Shown here: positions 17,213 through 26,196 of the stretch, one piece after another
Numbering within the stretch: the first letter of the stretch is position 1
Layout of the letters: each line of letters starts with the position of its first letter
The notes under the pieces: generated by a model
What the model was told of the DNA's origin: nothing
Databases searched by the model: none
What the model saw: the letters and a program-made list of their open reading frames with translations, nothing else
NCBI GenBank assembly: GCA_903854475.1
Contig: CAINWP010000026.1
Span: forward strand, 1 to 39,997
From: an uncultured Verrucomicrobiota bacterium
GTDB lineage: Bacteria > Verrucomicrobiota > Verrucomicrobiia > Limisphaerales > UBA9464
DNA: 39,997 nt
Direction: 5' to 3'
Made by a program: the position numbers and the translations under genes

Positions 17213-17584
17213 ATGAACTCACCGCTGCGGCTCCAATTTTCTAGTCGGCGCCGGATTAGCCGGTCCTCCGACTTCGCTCGACTCAAGGAAGAGGGGCGTC
17301 GCGAGATTTGCGGCACCCTCATTTTGAATTGGCTTCCCTCCAAGGAGTTGCGTTTGGGGGTTGTCACCAGTCGAAAAGTGGGTTCTGCGGTCATTCGGTC
17401 TCGGGCCCGTCGTTTCCTGCGCGAGGTATTCCGTCAGCACCAGTATGAGGTGACCGAACCGGTCTCCATGGTACTCGTCGCCCGGAGGTCCATCGCAGAA
17501 ATGAACTTGGAGACTGTCCGCCGAGATTATTTGCGGGCGTTGTCTCGGGCAAAACTCCGGAAGACGCTTCCTTCCGCCTCATGA
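17213..17584 (+). CDS. rnpA: Ribonuclease P protein component
   Basis: RnpA is the basic protein subunit that helps RNase P RNA process pre-tRNA 5' ends. The ATG at 17213 gives 123 residues. The N-terminus contains [18 protein letters not shown], the usual F-x-x-(L/V)-x-x-x-G-R-R entry. The RNR helix reads [17 protein letters not shown] (about 58-74), with serine in place of the usual asparagine in R-N-R. It lies 55 bp after rpmH and its stop overlaps the yidD start by four bases. Confidence 0.94.
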   Translation: MNSPLRLQFSSRRRISRSSDFARLKEEGRREICGTLILNWLPSKELRLGVVTSRKVGSAVIRSRARRFLREVFRQHQYEVTEPVSMVLVARRSIAEMNLETVRRDYLRALSRAKLRKTLPSAS

Positions 17585-17865
17585 ATCTTGTCCGACAGGC
17601 CCTGTTGCTTCTCATCCAAATCTATCGTTGGGTGGGTTCTCCGATGAAGCGTTTTCTGCTGGGCCCGGGTTCTGGATGCCGATTTACTCCCTCCTGCTCA
17701 GTCTATGCGATGGAGGCCATCGAGCGGTATAGCGTGGGCCGTGGGGTAGCTTTGACTACGGGACGCTTCTGCCGGTGCCATCCCTGGGGCGGTAGCGGTT
17801 ATGATCCCGTACCCGCGCTTCCTGCATATAGCCTGTCTCCGAGATCACTCAAATTTCCCAAATAG
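17581..17865 (+). CDS. yidD: Membrane protein insertion efficiency factor YidD
   Basis: YidD is a small membrane-associated factor that assists YidC-dependent insertion. The 94-residue protein has an amphipathic N-terminus ([19 protein letters not shown]) and the family signature [19 protein letters not shown] ... [15 protein letters not shown]. The ATG overlaps the rnpA TGA (ATGA), showing translational coupling, and yidC starts 3 bp after its stop. Confidence 0.95.
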   Translation: MNLVRQALLLLIQIYRWVGSPMKRFLLGPGSGCRFTPSCSVYAMEAIERYSVGRGVALTTGRFCRCHPWGGSGYDPVPALPAYSLSPRSLKFPK

Positions 17866-17868
17866 ACC

Positions 17869-19671
17869 ATGGATCGAAAAGGTATCGCGTTTCTTGCAGT
17901 CTGCCTCGCCGGAATGGTGGGCCTGAAGTATGTGGCTGATTTCATCTGGCCCACACCGACAGGCGCTCGCCCGAGGGTTTTAGCCGTGGCTTCTAGCAAC
18001 GCTCCCCTGGCCAGCACCGCGCAGATGGCGCCGGCGTTGCTTGCGGGCCCTGTGACCGTACCGACCTTTCAGGCGGCCGAGGAATCTCTGGTTCTTGAGA
18101 ACGACCTACTGCGCCTGACGTTCACCTCGCATGGCGGCGGTGCCCGATTGATCGAGCTCAAGAAATACCCTGCCTCGGTCGATTGCCGCGATACCACGCC
18201 CAACGGTGTCCCCTCAGCCTTGAATCGGTTTGCTCCGCTACCAGCGCTGACGCTAGGAGTTGGTCCACTGACCGGTGATGGTCTATTTAATCTTCGTAAG
18301 ACCGGGGCAGGAGTTCATGCTGAGAAGGCTGTCCTCAATGGGTTGATGGTGTCCCAGGATTGGACTCTTTCTAACGGCTACTTTTTTGAAACGGTGGTCA
18401 CGGTCGAAAACCGTGGCGCTGCCGCGGTGTCTATTCCCCCGCACGACTACGTGGTCGGAGCGGCGACGCCTATGGATCGCCACGACATGGCGGAGGTGCA
18501 GGGAGCTTATTGGTTCAACGGTGAAAAGGCTGAGCAGATCAATAAGCCTTGGTTTGCCAACGCTACGCTGGGTTGTTCAACGATCAGCACTCCCCGGAGC
18601 GAGTTCTCCGGCGGCAATAGCAACGTGGTCTGGGCTGCTGTCCACAATCAGTTCTTTGCGCTCATCGCTCAGCCAGATCAATCCTCAGCGGGTGTGCGAG
18701 TGGTTGATATCCCCCTGCCGGCACCGTCTCCGTCGGAGTTGGCGGCGGATGGGCGGTTAAACCCACAGCCCCATGCCTATCACACCAGTCTGACCTATCC
18801 GGCCCAGACCTTGCAGCCCGGCGAGAAGGTGGTGCGCAAGCATACGATCTACGCGGGCCCCAAGGAGTACAGCCAACTCAAGAGCAGCGAGAAGCAAATT
18901 GATCTGGTCATGGATTTCACCGGCATCACCGGCATCTGCGCCAAGGCGTTGCTGTTGCTCCTCAATGCCGTTCACTCGCTAATTCCGTCCTATGGAGCAT
19001 CGATTGTCGTGCTGACCATCGTGATTAAGTTGGCCTTTTGGCCTCTGACCTCCGCCAGCACCCGTTCGATGAAGCGGATGTCGACCCTTCAGCCGCAACT
19101 GAACGCCATCCGCGAGAAGTACAAGAGCGATCCGGCCAAGATGAACCAGAAGACCATGGAGTTCATGAAAGAGCACCGGATCAATCCCATGGCCGGTTGT
19201 CTTCCGCTAGTACTGACCTTCCCGGTGTTCATCGGGTTTTTCTTTATGCTCCGTACTGCGATCGAGCTGCGGGGTGAGAGTTTTCTCTGGTGTTGCGATC
19301 TCTCGCGTCCCGACAGCGTCTACGTGGTCCCCGGTTTAGGATTTATTCCGCTCCTGGGGATTCCCGGGATCGGATTGCCTATCAATATCATGCCTGTGCT
19401 GTATCTGGCCACGGCTTGGTGGCAGTCCACGCTGACACCGGTGTCGCCGCAAATGGATCCGGCCCAGCAAAAGATGCTCAAGTACATGCCTGTATTCTTC
19501 GGTGTGCTCTTCTACAACTATTCGGCCGGCCTGACGCTGTACTGGACTACCCAGAATTTGATGACCATCCTGCAGACCAAGATCACCAAATCGAACGAAG
19601 GACCGGGGAAGGGAACCGGTACTGCCGTCATCGTGCCTGCCCAGCCCGGACGTCGAAAGGGATCCGTTTAA
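17869..19671 (+). CDS. yidC: Membrane protein insertase YidC (Oxa1 family)
   Basis: YidC inserts and folds inner-membrane proteins, alone or with SecYEG. The 600-residue protein has the Gram-negative layout. An N-terminal transmembrane anchor (IAFLAVCLAGMVGLKYVADF) is followed by a large periplasmic P1 domain (about 60-340) and the conserved five-helix insertase core (from about 350). The core contains VLTIVIKLAFWPLTSASTRS, the cytoplasmic hairpin LQPQLNAIREKYKSD, INPMAGCLPLVLTFPVFIGF and FYNYSAGLTLYWTTQNL. The tail is short and basic. Confidence 0.96.
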   Translation: MDRKGIAFLAVCLAGMVGLKYVADFIWPTPTGARPRVLAVASSNAPLASTAQMAPALLAGPVTVPTFQAAEESLVLENDLLRLTFTSHGGGARLIELKKYPASVDCRDTTPNGVPSALNRFAPLPALTLGVGPLTGDGLFNLRKTGAGVHAEKAVLNGLMVSQDWTLSNGYFFETVVTVENRGAAAVSIPPHDYVVGAATPMDRHDMAEVQGAYWFNGEKAEQINKPWFANATLGCSTISTPRSEFSGGNSNVVWAAVHNQFFALIAQPDQSSAGVRVVDIPLPAPSPSELAADGRLNPQPHAYHTSLTYPAQTLQPGEKVVRKHTIYAGPKEYSQLKSSEKQIDLVMDFTGITGICAKALLLLLNAVHSLIPSYGASIVVLTIVIKLAFWPLTSASTRSMKRMSTLQPQLNAIREKYKSDPAKMNQKTMEFMKEHRINPMAGCLPLVLTFPVFIGFFFMLRTAIELRGESFLWCCDLSRPDSVYVVPGLGFIPLLGIPGIGLPINIMPVLYLATAWWQSTLTPVSPQMDPAQQKMLKYMPVFFGVLFYNYSAGLTLYWTTQNLMTILQTKITKSNEGPGKGTGTAVIVPAQPGRRKGSV

Positions 19672-19677
19672 TTTTCC

Positions 19678-20145
19678 ATGAGTGCCAAAGACACCCTCTG
19701 CCAGATGCTCAAGACCCTTGGCTTCGAGGCCACGGTCACCGAGCAAAGCTACGAGGACATGCTCCTGCTGGACATCCAAACCGATGAACCCAACCGGCTG
19801 ATCGGCCGTCAGGGTCAGACATTGGGCGAGATCCAATACTTGCTCAACCGGATCCTTCACAAGGGGGACGATTCGGTGCCCAGAGTAATGTTGGATGTCG
19901 GTGGTTATCGTCGTGAGGCTCGGGATCAACTGGCCAAGCGGGCCGTTGAGTTGGCAGACAAGGTTCGCCGCTTTGGTGACATCATGGAGATGGAACCGAT
20001 GAACGCCTACGATCGCCGCATTGTCCATCAGGCTCTAAAGACAGACCCGGACATCGAAACCCACAGCGTGGAGGTGGATGGGAGCGATAAGAAGGTGATC
20101 CTCCTGCGTCCTCGTCGCCAGGCCGCGTCCTCGACAGCAACTTGA
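19678..20145 (+). CDS. khpB: KH/R3H RNA-binding protein (Jag/KhpB/SpoIIIJ-associated)
   Basis: This cytoplasmic RNA-binding protein is encoded beside yidC in many bacteria. The 155 residues contain a KH-II domain with the GxxG loop (RLIGRQGQTLGEIQYLL, about 40-56). An R3H domain follows, with GGYRREARDQLAKRA and EPMNAYDRRIVHQAL. The N-terminal Jag-N domain of Firmicutes homologues is missing; the protein starts almost directly at the KH fold. It follows yidC with a 6-bp gap. Confidence 0.92.
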   Translation: MSAKDTLCQMLKTLGFEATVTEQSYEDMLLLDIQTDEPNRLIGRQGQTLGEIQYLLNRILHKGDDSVPRVMLDVGGYRREARDQLAKRAVELADKVRRFGDIMEMEPMNAYDRRIVHQALKTDPDIETHSVEVDGSDKKVILLRPRRQAASSTAT

Positions 20146-20233
20146 TGGTTGGAGATCTGTTTCAGACGGTGAGATGGGTTCACCCCTCACCTTGACTCTG
20201 CTTCTTCCTACATCGATATCTGCCCAGCAAACT

Positions 20234-20728
20234 ATGGTGTGCCAGTTCTGCAAGCTGAAGGAGGCGACGGTCCACGTGACCGAAATTGCCGACAACAAGG
20301 TCAAGAAGGTCGATGCCTGCGCCGCGTGTGCGAAGGACAAGAACTACAATGACCCGGCCGCCTTCGCCATCGCTGATCACCTTCTTGGTCTGGGCGCCGC
20401 CCAGAAGATGGAGGAGGCTTCTGAGGCAGTGGGAGCCCTCTCGTGTGACCAGTGCGGGTACACTCAGGCCGACTTCAAGAAGAGCGGCCGTTTGGGTTGC
20501 GCTCATTGCTACGGCATTTTTTCCGACGGCTTGGATTCGGTGCTCAAGACCATGCACAAGGATATCCGCCACCGTGGCAAGGTGCCGGCAGGGATGAAAA
20601 GTGCCTTTGAGGGTGCGCACAGACTTCAGGGTCTCAATCGCGACCTTCAGGTAGCGATCGCCCAGGAGGACTTCGAATCGGCCGCCCGGTTGCGTGACGA
20701 AATCAAAGCCTTCAAGGCTTCTGAATAA
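20234..20728 (+). CDS. mcsA: McsA-like zinc-finger protein with UVR motif
   Basis: McsA is the activator or adaptor of the protein-arginine kinase McsB. From the ATG at 20234 the 164 residues contain four CxxC pairs (C3/C6, C29/C32, C71/C74, C89/C92) in the family spacing, including LSCDQCGYTQADFKKSGRLG. A C-terminal UvrB/UvrC motif (LQVAIAQEDFESAARLRDEI) ends the protein. The frame is open to 20174, but that extension lacks family similarity. The mcsB start follows 10 bp after the stop. ctsR and clpC, the usual Firmicutes partners, are not nearby. Confidence 0.92.
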   Translation: MVCQFCKLKEATVHVTEIADNKVKKVDACAACAKDKNYNDPAAFAIADHLLGLGAAQKMEEASEAVGALSCDQCGYTQADFKKSGRLGCAHCYGIFSDGLDSVLKTMHKDIRHRGKVPAGMKSAFEGAHRLQGLNRDLQVAIAQEDFESAARLRDEIKAFKASE

Positions 20729-20738
20729 TTCCTCCGAT

Positions 20739-21854
20739 ATGAGCGTTATCGATTTTCTGGTCCCCGCCTCCGAGGCCTGCCTGCGCAGTGGCCCTCACGA
20801 TAAAATCGTGCTCTCTAGCCGAGTTCGTCTGGCGCGAAATCTCCGAACCGTACCTTTCCCGAGCCATTCCAAGAAGGCGGAGCGAATCAAGGCCTTTGAG
20901 ACACTGATGCCTGAGGTCAAATCTCTGACCTTGCTGGGGCCGGAGATTTTTGCCGAATCGATGGACAAGTTGCCCGCCCTGGACAAACAGGTGCTTGTGG
21001 AACGGCATCTTATCAGCCGTGAACACGCGGCCAAGAATGCCGGCAGCGGCATTGTGCTGAACCGTGAAGAGAACGTCTGCGTGATGGTCAATGAAGAGGA
21101 CCATTTGCGGATTCAGGCACTGCGGCCCGGGCTCCAACTGCGGCAGGCCTGGATGGCCATTGATGCCGTCGATACGGCCCTGCAGGAGAAGGTCGAGTTC
21201 GCCTTCTCCGAGCGTTACGGGTTCCTGACAGCCTGCCCCACCAATCTGGGCACCGGCATCCGTGTGAGCGCTATGCTCCACCTTCCTGGCTTGGTCTTGG
21301 CCGAGCAGATAAACCAGATTATCCAAGCCGTTAACAAGTTGGGGTTGGCAGTGCGCGGCCTCTATGGCGAGGGCACCGAGGCGCTGGGCAATGTCTTTCA
21401 GGTCTCCAATCAGATGACCCTTGGGGAGCCGGAAAACGACATCGTCGAACGCATCAACAAGGTTCTGCTCCAGATCATTGAGCACGAAGAAAACGCGCGA
21501 CTCTCCCAGATGGAGAAGAAGCCCGCTGTATTGCTCAACCACATTGGTCGTGCCTACGGCGTGTTGGGAAACAGTTGGAGCATTTCTTCCAAGGAGGCCA
21601 TGAATCTGATCAGCTTCCTGCGGCTCGGCGTTGACCTGGGGGTTTTCGGCAAAACGCCGAAGTCGCTCACCGACGAACTCTTCCTCCGCAGCCAGCCGGC
21701 CCACCTTCAGCTGGCGCATCCACTTCGCGAGAAGCTAGGTTCCGATGAGCGAGACTTGTTCCGGGCTCAGATGCTCCGTGAGCGGACCTCGCTAATTCCC
21801 AGTCCCGATCCCCAGGCCTTGCTGGGGCGGCGCGACGAGGGATCTCCTGAGTAA
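20739..21854 (+). CDS. mcsB: Protein arginine kinase McsB
   Basis: McsB phosphorylates arginine residues; in Bacillus this marks proteins for ClpCP degradation. The 371-residue protein belongs to the ATP:guanido phosphotransferase fold. It has LSSRVRLARNLRTVPFP at about 25-41, ISREHAAKNAGSGIVLNREE, and the catalytic cysteine loop in LTACPTNLGTGIRVSAMLHL. The C-terminal half has GLYGEGTEALGNVFQVSNQ and RSQPAHLQLAHP. The ATG at 20739 gives the family N-terminus and avoids overlap with mcsA. The pair completes the run that begins with rpmH. Confidence 0.95.
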   Translation: MSVIDFLVPASEACLRSGPHDKIVLSSRVRLARNLRTVPFPSHSKKAERIKAFETLMPEVKSLTLLGPEIFAESMDKLPALDKQVLVERHLISREHAAKNAGSGIVLNREENVCVMVNEEDHLRIQALRPGLQLRQAWMAIDAVDTALQEKVEFAFSERYGFLTACPTNLGTGIRVSAMLHLPGLVLAEQINQIIQAVNKLGLAVRGLYGEGTEALGNVFQVSNQMTLGEPENDIVERINKVLLQIIEHEENARLSQMEKKPAVLLNHIGRAYGVLGNSWSISSKEAMNLISFLRLGVDLGVFGKTPKSLTDELFLRSQPAHLQLAHPLREKLGSDERDLFRAQMLRERTSLIPSPDPQALLGRRDEGSPE

Positions 21855-21881
21855 AGGGGATCCCGGAAAACCCTTCGGAAA

Positions 21882-23105
21882 TCAGTCTGGTAGGCTAATG
21901 CCCAGTTTTTGGGCTGCCTGCATGACGTCTTTGTCACCGCGTCCGGACAGATTTATGATGATCACCGCATCCTGGGACATAGTTGGCGCACGCTGGATGG
22001 CTCCCGCTACGGCATGGGCACTCTCCAGCGCCGGAATAATCCCCTCTAGCTTGGCTAGACGCAGGAAGGCATCCAGAGCCTCCGTGTCGGTGGCGTAGGT
22101 GTATTCCACGCGGTTTTGATCGTTCAGCCAAGCGTGCTCGGGTCCAACCGCCGCATAGTCGAGTCCCGCGCTGACACTGTGGGTGAGCTGGATCTGTCCG
22201 AACTCGTCCTGAAGGATAAAGCTGCGGGTGCCTTGCAAAACGCCTAGAGAGCCGCCCTGGAAGCGTGCGGCATGCTTCTCGGGCAAGATACCCTCGCCAC
22301 CCGCTTCGACTCCCAGCATTCGCACAGAGGGATCGTTCAGGAATGGGTAGAACAATCCGATGGCGTTGGATCCGCCGCCGACGCAGGCAATGAGCAGGTC
22401 TGGCAGGCGTTTCTCACGTTCTAGGATCTGGGCACGGGCCTCGTCTCCCATGATTCGGTGAAAATTGCGGACCATGACCGGGTAGGGGTGGGCGCCGTAG
22501 GCCGTGCCCAGGATATAGTGTGTCGAACGGACGTTCGTCACCCAGTCACGCATGGCCTCATTGACCGCCTCCTTGAGGGTTTGCTGGCCGGCCTTCACGG
22601 GAACCACCTCGGCCCCGAGCATCTTCATGCGGTAGACATTGAGTTCCTGCCGCTTGCAGTCGACCGCCCCCATGTAGATGACACATTTCATGCCAAACAT
22701 GGCCGAAACGGTGGCCGTTGCTACGCCGTGCTGACCTGCTCCGGTTTCGGCGATGATCCGAGTCTTGCCCATTCGCTTGGCCAGCAGTACCTGGCCCATG
22801 GCGTTGTTAATTTTGTGGGCACCGGTGTGCAGCAAATCTTCCCGCTTCAAGTAGATCCGTGCCCCACCCAGAGCCTTTGTCAGGCGCTCGGCGAAATACA
22901 GGGGTGTCGGCCGTCCCACGAACTCCTTGAGATAGTAATCGAGTTCCCGCTGGAACTCTGGGTCTTGCTGGGCGCGCCAGTATTCGTCCTCGAGCTGCTG
23001 GAGGGGGTGGACGAGGGTTTCAGGCACGTAGCGTCCTCCGAACGGCCCGAAATGGCCGGTCGAGTCGGGCATGGCCGGTGAGGCGAAATCAGTGGCGGAA
23101 GTCAT
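21882..23105 (-). CDS. trpB: Tryptophan synthase beta subunit
   Basis: TrpB joins indole and serine to make tryptophan using PLP. The Schiff-base lysine is K98 in [15 protein letters not shown], the glutamate-containing AETGAGQHG follows, and the phosphate-binding GGGSNAIG is intact. The 407-residue length matches TrpB1. The ATG at 23105 is used; a TTG nine bases upstream is also possible, and neither has a clear ribosome binding site. No trpA or other trp gene is adjacent, so the pathway is dispersed in this genome. The gene converges on mcsB with a 27-bp gap. Confidence 0.95.
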   Translation of the reverse strand: MTSATDFASPAMPDSTGHFGPFGGRYVPETLVHPLQQLEDEYWRAQQDPEFQRELDYYLKEFVGRPTPLYFAERLTKALGGARIYLKREDLLHTGAHKINNAMGQVLLAKRMGKTRIIAETGAGQHGVATATVSAMFGMKCVIYMGAVDCKRQELNVYRMKMLGAEVVPVKAGQQTLKEAVNEAMRDWVTNVRSTHYILGTAYGAHPYPVMVRNFHRIMGDEARAQILEREKRLPDLLIACVGGGSNAIGLFYPFLNDPSVRMLGVEAGGEGILPEKHAARFQGGSLGVLQGTRSFILQDEFGQIQLTHSVSAGLDYAAVGPEHAWLNDQNRVEYTYATDTEALDAFLRLAKLEGIIPALESAHAVAGAIQRAPTMSQDAVIIINLSGRGDKDVMQAAQKLGISLPD

Positions 23106-23135
23106 ATCAGGCAAATCGATGGGAGCGGCGTAAAT

Positions 23136-23903
23136 TTATCGGGTGTGCAGCCGGGGAGGTGCCAGGGAGGTCAGGGTGAGGGTCGGGTGATTTTGGGAGA
23201 AGTAACCCAACGACCACTCGCTGGGGAACAAGACCACGGGGTTGGAATCCATGTCGAAGGCTAATCGAGCGCCAGTGGGCAACGAGAGGGTGTCTAGCGT
23301 CTCGGCCGGTGTTCCTTGGGGGAGCCACCGAACCGCGGTGAACGGCGCGCTCTCGCGGCGAGTCTCGGCGTTGTATTCTGTCTCGAGCCGGTACTGCAGC
23401 ACCTCGAACTGCAACGGGCCGACGGCAGCCAACAGCGGAACCCGGCTGGCTGTGTCCTTCAGATGGAAAGCCTGCGCGACTCCTTCCAACAGCAATTGGT
23501 CCAGTCCCTGGCGGAACTGCTTGAATTTAGCTGTGTTGGGGTTGTGAAAATACTCGAAGACCTCGGGAGTGAAGCGTGGGATTTCATCGAAGCGAATCTT
23601 CGGATCGGTGCTCAGAGTGTCTCCGATACCGAAGCCGTCGTGGCCCACCAGACCGATGATGTCCCCGGGGTACGCAACATCCACGGTCTCTCGTTCATTT
23701 CCAAAGAGCTTGTGCGATGAACTCAGGCGAACTTTCCGACCCGACTGAATGTGAAAAACGTTCATGTCCCGCTCGAATTTCCCGCTAACGATCCGCACAA
23801 AGGCGATGCGATCCCGATGCTTCGGATCCATGTTGGCCTGGATCTTGAAAATGAAGCCCGAAAAATGCGGGTAATCAGGGGCTATGAGTCGTCCGTCGTT
23901 CAC
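23136..23903 (-). pseudogene. prfC: C-terminal half of release factor RF3 (prfC), GTPase domain missing
   Basis: The 255-residue open frame matches RF3 from the linker before domain II to the C-terminus. It shows HFSGFIFKIQANMDPKHRDR, YPGDIIGLVGHDGFGIGDTL, VGPLQFEVLQYRLETEYN and the RWLPQGT region. Full RF3 has about 530 residues; the N-terminal GTP-binding domain (about 280 residues, P-loop to G5) is absent. Upstream in frame only about eleven further codons exist before a TAG at 23936-23938, at the edge of mutY, which occupies the DNA where the G domain should be. The apparent start is a GTG at 23903. Without a GTPase it should not act as RF3. It is either a deletion remnant or a repurposed fragment; the reading frame itself is undamaged. 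Confidence 0.85.
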
Positions 23904-23933
23904 TTGTCCGCCTACAGTGGCTCCGACCGCCTC

Positions 23934-25085
23934 CTATGACAATTGCGGGCTTTTCCCGAAAGCCCCAGCCAGACGAACCGCCAGCTTGCGGTGGGCGGCA
24001 GTCATGGCCAGAGACTCCAGTTCGCTGGCCGTGGCCCAAAGCCAGGTTCCCTTGGCCCAGTCCGGGGAAGGCAGGAACGAGGCGCATCGAACCCGTTGGG
24101 TCATCCGGTATCGTGTGATGTGATGGCGCAGATCAGGCAGTGAAGACCAACGGTTGAGTGGAACGCCTAAGCGCTCACTCAACACCGCCTCCGGTGGGTC
24201 GGAGGGGCCTGTCTCCCAGTTGGGAAACTCCCAAAACCCTCGATTCACCTCCGTGTCCTCGCGCAGTTTCAAAAGGTATTTCCCCTGATGCTCGACGATT
24301 CCAGTTGCAAAAAAACGACCTGTGATAGTTACCCGCGGCGGCAGCTCTGGGAATCGTTCTTGTTGGCCTCGCCGACGCGCTTCGCAGGCTTCAGCCACAG
24401 GGCAAACACCGCAAGCGGGCTGTTCCCCCGGGGTACACACTGTGGCCCCCAATTCCATTAGGGATTGATTGACCCGCGCACACCGCCGATCACCCAGATG
24501 TTCGGCGGAATAAGCCGCCTCAACCAGTGCGGATGCCAGCTCCCAAAGGCGCGGATTCAGCGGACGAACCTTGGGGTTGCCCTCTAGAGCGAAGAAGCGA
24601 GTGAGGACCCGGATTACGTTCCCGTCCAGGATGGGCTCGGGTTGATCCAAAGCGATGGAAGCAATAGCCCCTGCTGTGTAGCGCCCGATTCCCGGAAGAG
24701 ACAGAATTGCACCCGGATCCTGAGGAAACACTCCGTTGTGTTTCTCGAGAATTTGGCAAGCTGCGCGCTGCAAATTCCGGGCACGGGAGTAATAACCGAG
24801 CCCCTCCCACAGCTTGAGAACCCGTTCCGGAGGCGCCTCGGCCAAATCGCGAATTCTCGGTAGCGTGTCCATCCAGCGGCCCCAATAGGGAATCACCGTT
24901 TGCACCTGTGTTTGCTGCAGCATCACTTCAGAAATCCAAACTGCATAAGGATCTTGAGTTCTGCGCCAGGGAAGATCTCGGGCGTTCCGGTCAAACCATC
25001 GAGTCAGCAGTTCCGCGGTGACCTCCAAAGATTTCTCTAAACCTTGAACAGAGCATCCGCTTGTGCCGCGCCGTTGCAATCCCAT
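23934..25085 (-). CDS. mutY: A/G-specific adenine glycosylase MutY
   Basis: MutY excises adenine opposite 8-oxoguanine. The ATG at 25085 gives 383 residues and avoids overlapping the divergent rnhC gene. Catalytic E53 lies in ISEVMLQQTQV and D154 in PILDGNVIRV after the HhH motif LPGIGRYTAGAI. The Fe-S cluster loop reads C217-x7-C225-x2-C228-x5-C234, one residue longer in the first gap than the usual x6. A C-terminal NUDIX-like 8-oxoG recognition domain (about 245-380) includes GFWEFPNWETG. The gene ends 30 bp before the prfC remnant. Confidence 0.95.
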   Translation of the reverse strand: MGLQRRGTSGCSVQGLEKSLEVTAELLTRWFDRNARDLPWRRTQDPYAVWISEVMLQQTQVQTVIPYWGRWMDTLPRIRDLAEAPPERVLKLWEGLGYYSRARNLQRAACQILEKHNGVFPQDPGAILSLPGIGRYTAGAIASIALDQPEPILDGNVIRVLTRFFALEGNPKVRPLNPRLWELASALVEAAYSAEHLGDRRCARVNQSLMELGATVCTPGEQPACGVCPVAEACEARRRGQQERFPELPPRVTITGRFFATGIVEHQGKYLLKLREDTEVNRGFWEFPNWETGPSDPPEAVLSERLGVPLNRWSSLPDLRHHITRYRMTQRVRCASFLPSPDWAKGTWLWATASELESLAMTAAHRKLAVRLAGAFGKSPQLS

Positions 25086-25165
25086 GGTGCGAAGGCTGAC
25101 GTGCCGGTCGGCCTGGGGCCAGTTCTGACTCGACAACCCGCCCAATCCAGGGTCCACGGTCCTCC

Positions 25166-26143
25166 GTGACCAGTCACACAGCGACATTGACAACCGATCA
25201 GGCGACCCAACTCGTAGCCCATCTGCAATCCGGTCCCTACGACCTAAAAGAGGTGCCGTATGCCCGCATCAGCGGCGCCAAAAAGGATCTCAATGTGACA
25301 CTCTATCTCAGCGGAAAACTGGTGGTGCAAGGGAAGGGAACTCGGGACTTCATCGAGTTCGTGCTCGAACCGGAAATTCTAGGTGCTGCCACTTTAGGAT
25401 ACGAAAGTATACTCGATCCCAGTTTGCTCGATGCCCGTATTGGCGTCGATGAATCCGGCAAGGGAGATTTCTTCGGCCCACTGTGTATCGCTGCAGTTTA
25501 TGTCAACAAATCGGTGCTAAATGCTTGGAAAACCGTGGGAATCCGTGATTCCAAGTCCGTCGGTAGCGATGCACAGATCACTCATCTCAACCGAGCCATA
25601 CGCGAGACCCCTGGGTGCCAGGTAAGCGTCATCGCCATCGGCAATGAGGCCTACAATCGACTCCACCTCCGTCATGGATCGGTCAATACCGTCCTGGCCT
25701 GGGGACATGCCCGAGCCATTGAAAACTTACTGGAACGCGGCCCTTTGCTGAATCCACCGCCGGTCCGCGCCATCAGTGATCAGTTCGCCTCGAGCAAAAC
25801 CACGGTGGAGCGGGCGTTAATGACTCTTGGAAAAGGCATTGAATTAGTCCAACGCCATCGCGCCGAAGAGGACCTGGCCGTTGCGGCGGCCTCTATCGTG
25901 GCCCGTAACGAGTACCTTCAGCGCATGAAAAATCTCGAAACTCATTTTTCTATACCCCTGCCTCGAGGTGCATCCGCGGCCGTGGAAGAGGCCGCTCGCC
26001 AGCTCGTGGAACGCCGAGGAGCCGAAGTTTTGCCTCAAATCTGCAAAATGCATTTTCGCACCCGATATCGAGTGCTTGGAGAGCCTGAACCTCCTGAAAA
26101 CCCCTGGAAAAAGCCATCAAAACCCAACAAGCCAGAAAACTGA
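25166..26143 (+). CDS. rnhC: Ribonuclease HIII
   Basis: RNase HIII cleaves RNA in RNA-DNA hybrids. The N-terminal TBP-like substrate-binding domain (about 1-85, YARISGAKKDLNVTLYLSGK, VVQGKGTRDFIEFVLE) distinguishes HIII from HII. The catalytic core begins IGVDESGKGDFFGPL with D95/E96, and GIRDSKSV and AISDQFASS supply further acidic residues. The 325 residues exceed typical length slightly because of a Lys/Pro-rich tail. The start is GTG at 25166, divergent from mutY with 80 bp between. It lies where the rpsJ-rplC-rplD-rplW genes would be expected, just before rplB. Confidence 0.93.
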   Translation: MTSHTATLTTDQATQLVAHLQSGPYDLKEVPYARISGAKKDLNVTLYLSGKLVVQGKGTRDFIEFVLEPEILGAATLGYESILDPSLLDARIGVDESGKGDFFGPLCIAAVYVNKSVLNAWKTVGIRDSKSVGSDAQITHLNRAIRETPGCQVSVIAIGNEAYNRLHLRHGSVNTVLAWGHARAIENLLERGPLLNPPPVRAISDQFASSKTTVERALMTLGKGIELVQRHRAEEDLAVAAASIVARNEYLQRMKNLETHFSIPLPRGASAAVEEAARQLVERRGAEVLPQICKMHFRTRYRVLGEPEPPENPWKKPSKPNKPEN

Positions 26144-26196
26144 AACACTCCGATTCTTGTCATCACATCGTGACTATTCCGAAAAAACTTTCAGAA

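Noticed and set aside
20712-21719. 335-codon open frame antisense to mcsB
   Set aside because: It mirrors a well-conserved kinase gene and has no motif or ribosome binding site of its own.
24520-24885. 121-codon frame inside mutY in another frame of the same strand
   Set aside because: It coincides with the conserved catalytic region of mutY and has no independent features.
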